Positions 62,855-64,000 of a stretch of DNA of 64,000 bases are shown piece by piece. The DNA is from Allochromatium palmeri (GTDB lineage Bacteria > Pseudomonadota > Gammaproteobacteria > Chromatiales > Chromatiaceae). The notes under the pieces are model-generated. The model had not been told where the DNA came from. It did not search any database and saw only the letters and a program-made list of their open reading frames with translations. How positions within the stretch are numbered: position 1 is the first letter of the stretch; every line of letters starts with the position of its first letter. The stretch is from contig NZ_WNKT01000001.1 of NCBI RefSeq assembly GCF_009720725.1, positions 186,001-250,000 of the forward strand. The letters run 5' to 3'. The position numbers were made by a program, and so were the translations under genes.

Positions 62855-64000
62855 TCAGTCCTTCGCCCGCGTTTCGAGCATGGCGACGGCGGGCAGGGTT
62901 TTGCCTTCGAGATATTCGAGGAAGGCGCCGCCGGCGGTCGAGATGTAGGAGACCTGGTCGTAGATGTCGTATTTCTGGATCGCGGCGATGGTGTCGCCGC
63001 CGCCAGCCAGACTGAAGCCGGCGGCCTTAGCGATGGCCATGGACACGGTCTTGGTGCCACCGCCGAACTGATCGAACTCGAACACGCCGACCGGACCATT
63101 CCAGACGATGGTGCCGGCCTTGGCGATGATGTCGGCCAGTGCCTGGGCCGAGTCCGGGCCGATGTCGAAGATCATGTCGTCCTCGGCGACCTCGGCCGCC
63201 GCCTTGGTGACAGCGGGTTCGTTCTCATTGAACTGCTTGCCGCAGACGACATCGGTGGCGATCGGGATGCTGGCGCCGCGCGCGGTCATCTTTTCCATCA
63301 GCATCTTGGCGGTCGGGATCAGATCATGCTCGCACAGCGACTTGCCGACCGGAAAGCCGGCCGCCGCCAGGAAGGTGTTGGCGATGCCGCCGCCGACGAC
63401 GAGCTGATCGACCTTCTCGGACAGCGCTTCGAGCACCGTGAGCTTGGTCGAGACCTTGGAGCCGCCGACGATAGCGACCATCGGACGCGCCGGGTTGGCG
63501 AGTGCCTTTTGCAGCGCGTCCAGCTCCTGGGCCAGCAGCAGGCCGGCGCAGGCGGCCGGGGCAAACTTGCCCGCGCCGTGCGTTGAGGCCTGGGCGCGAT
63601 GTGCGGTGCCAAAGGCGTCCATGACGAAGACGTCGCAGAGCGCAGCGTATTGCTTGGAGAGCGTTTCCTCGTCCTTCTTCTCGCCCTTATTGAAACGCAC
63701 GTTCTCCAGCAGCACCAGCTCGCCGTCAGCGACTTCGGGCGCCTGATCCAGATAATCGCGGACCAGACGTACCTCGCGTCCGAGCTTGGCGGCGAGCGCC
63801 TCGGCGACCGGCTGGAGCGAATCGGCCTCGGAGAAGACGCCTTCCTCGGGACGACCCAGATGCGACATGACCATGACCTTGGCGCCGGCCTTGAGACAGT
63901 GCTCGAAGGTCGGCATCGAGGCGGTGATGCGTGCGTCCGAGGTGACCTGACCGTTCTTGACCGGGACGTTCAGATCCGAGCGGATCAGCACCCGCTTGCC
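62855..64000 (-). CDS. pgk: Phosphoglycerate kinase, N-terminus beyond the window
   Basis: The visible 380 or so residues start at [19 protein letters not shown], which in complete proteins is preceded by about 12-15 residues, so the start codon lies past the right edge. SHLGRPEEG, the GGSKVSTKL hinge segment and the nucleotide motif GGGDTIAAI are present. The enzyme is shared by glycolysis and the Calvin cycle. It leads the visible pgk-pyk-fba cluster. Confidence 0.95.
   Translation of the reverse strand, partial: GKRVLIRSDLNVPVKNGQVTSDARITASMPTFEHCLKAGAKVMVMSHLGRPEEGVFSEADSLQPVAEALAAKLGREVRLVRDYLDQAPEVADGELVLLENVRFNKGEKKDEETLSKQYAALCDVFVMDAFGTAHRAQASTHGAGKFAPAACAGLLLAQELDALQKALANPARPMVAIVGGSKVSTKLTVLEALSEKVDQLVVGGGIANTFLAAAGFPVGKSLCEHDLIPTAKMLMEKMTARGASIPIATDVVCGKQFNENEPAVTKAAAEVAEDDMIFDIGPDSAQALADIIAKAGTIVWNGPVGVFEFDQFGGGTKTVSMAIAKAAGFSLAGGGDTIAAIQKYDIYDQVSYISTAGGAFLEYLEGKTLPAVAMLETRAKD

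Overview
The window is about 64% GC, gene-dense chromosomal DNA of a gammaproteobacterium. A complete rnf operon divergent from nifLA, a Calvin-type class II aldolase next to pyruvate kinase and phosphoglycerate kinase, many two-component and cyclic-di-GMP proteins, and ergothioneine genes together suggest a nitrogen-fixing purple sulfur bacterium of the Chromatiaceae (Allochromatium-like). This is an inference from gene content; no marker gene in the window proves it. I saw no rRNA, tRNA, CRISPR array or intact insertion sequence.

Layout, left to right. 1-5548 (minus): the seven-gene operon rnfABCDGEH, preceded by a textbook sigma-54 promoter. 5549-6019 is a regulatory region with divergent sigma-54 promoters and one perfect NifA activator site. 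6020-9271 (plus) is nifL-nifA, followed by a convergent cupin gene, a TrkH potassium transporter, a two-subunit molybdenum hydroxylase with a Tat signal, and an iscA-sufE pair. 14967-25541 holds a hybrid histidine kinase, an amidotransferase, a LON-domain protein, the ergothioneine pair egtB-egtD, a DUF1015 protein, relA and a small-molecule kinase. 25574-33686 has a membrane FGE-like protein, a DUF3422 membrane protein and a four-gene ABC exporter preceded by an alpha/beta hydrolase.

34147-36378 is the most irregular part. A small AT-richer insert carries an AbrB-type antitoxin, a C-terminally replaced PemK/MazF-type toxin and a lone P-loop ATPase behind an AT-rich inverted repeat. It appears to interrupt an operon that runs from sucAB through two tandem retropepsin-like proteases to the hydrolase and exporter, and it leaves gene fragments on both sides.

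36365-41562 (minus) is sucA-sucB followed by the two proteases, all translationally coupled. 41788-47222 contains hemCD, small lipoproteins, a 2Fe-2S ferredoxin, an epimerase, a Rap1a/Tai-like secreted protein and an RRM protein. 47239-54945 (minus) contains ubiD, oligopeptidase A, a CNP1-family protein and a transglutaminase/DUF2126 protein. 55065-60017 is a CHASE-type kinase followed by a REC-REC-PAS-GAF-PAS-GGDEF-EAL protein. 60174-64000 is the pgk-pyk-fba cluster, closed by a clear intrinsic terminator; pgk runs off the right edge.

The strongest regulatory story is at 5549-6019. Low-potential electrons for nitrogenase would be supplied by Rnf, and both rnf and nifLA appear sigma-54 dependent, so NifA probably drives rnf and its own operon. 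All function calls are by recognising protein families from the sequence; no database search was run.
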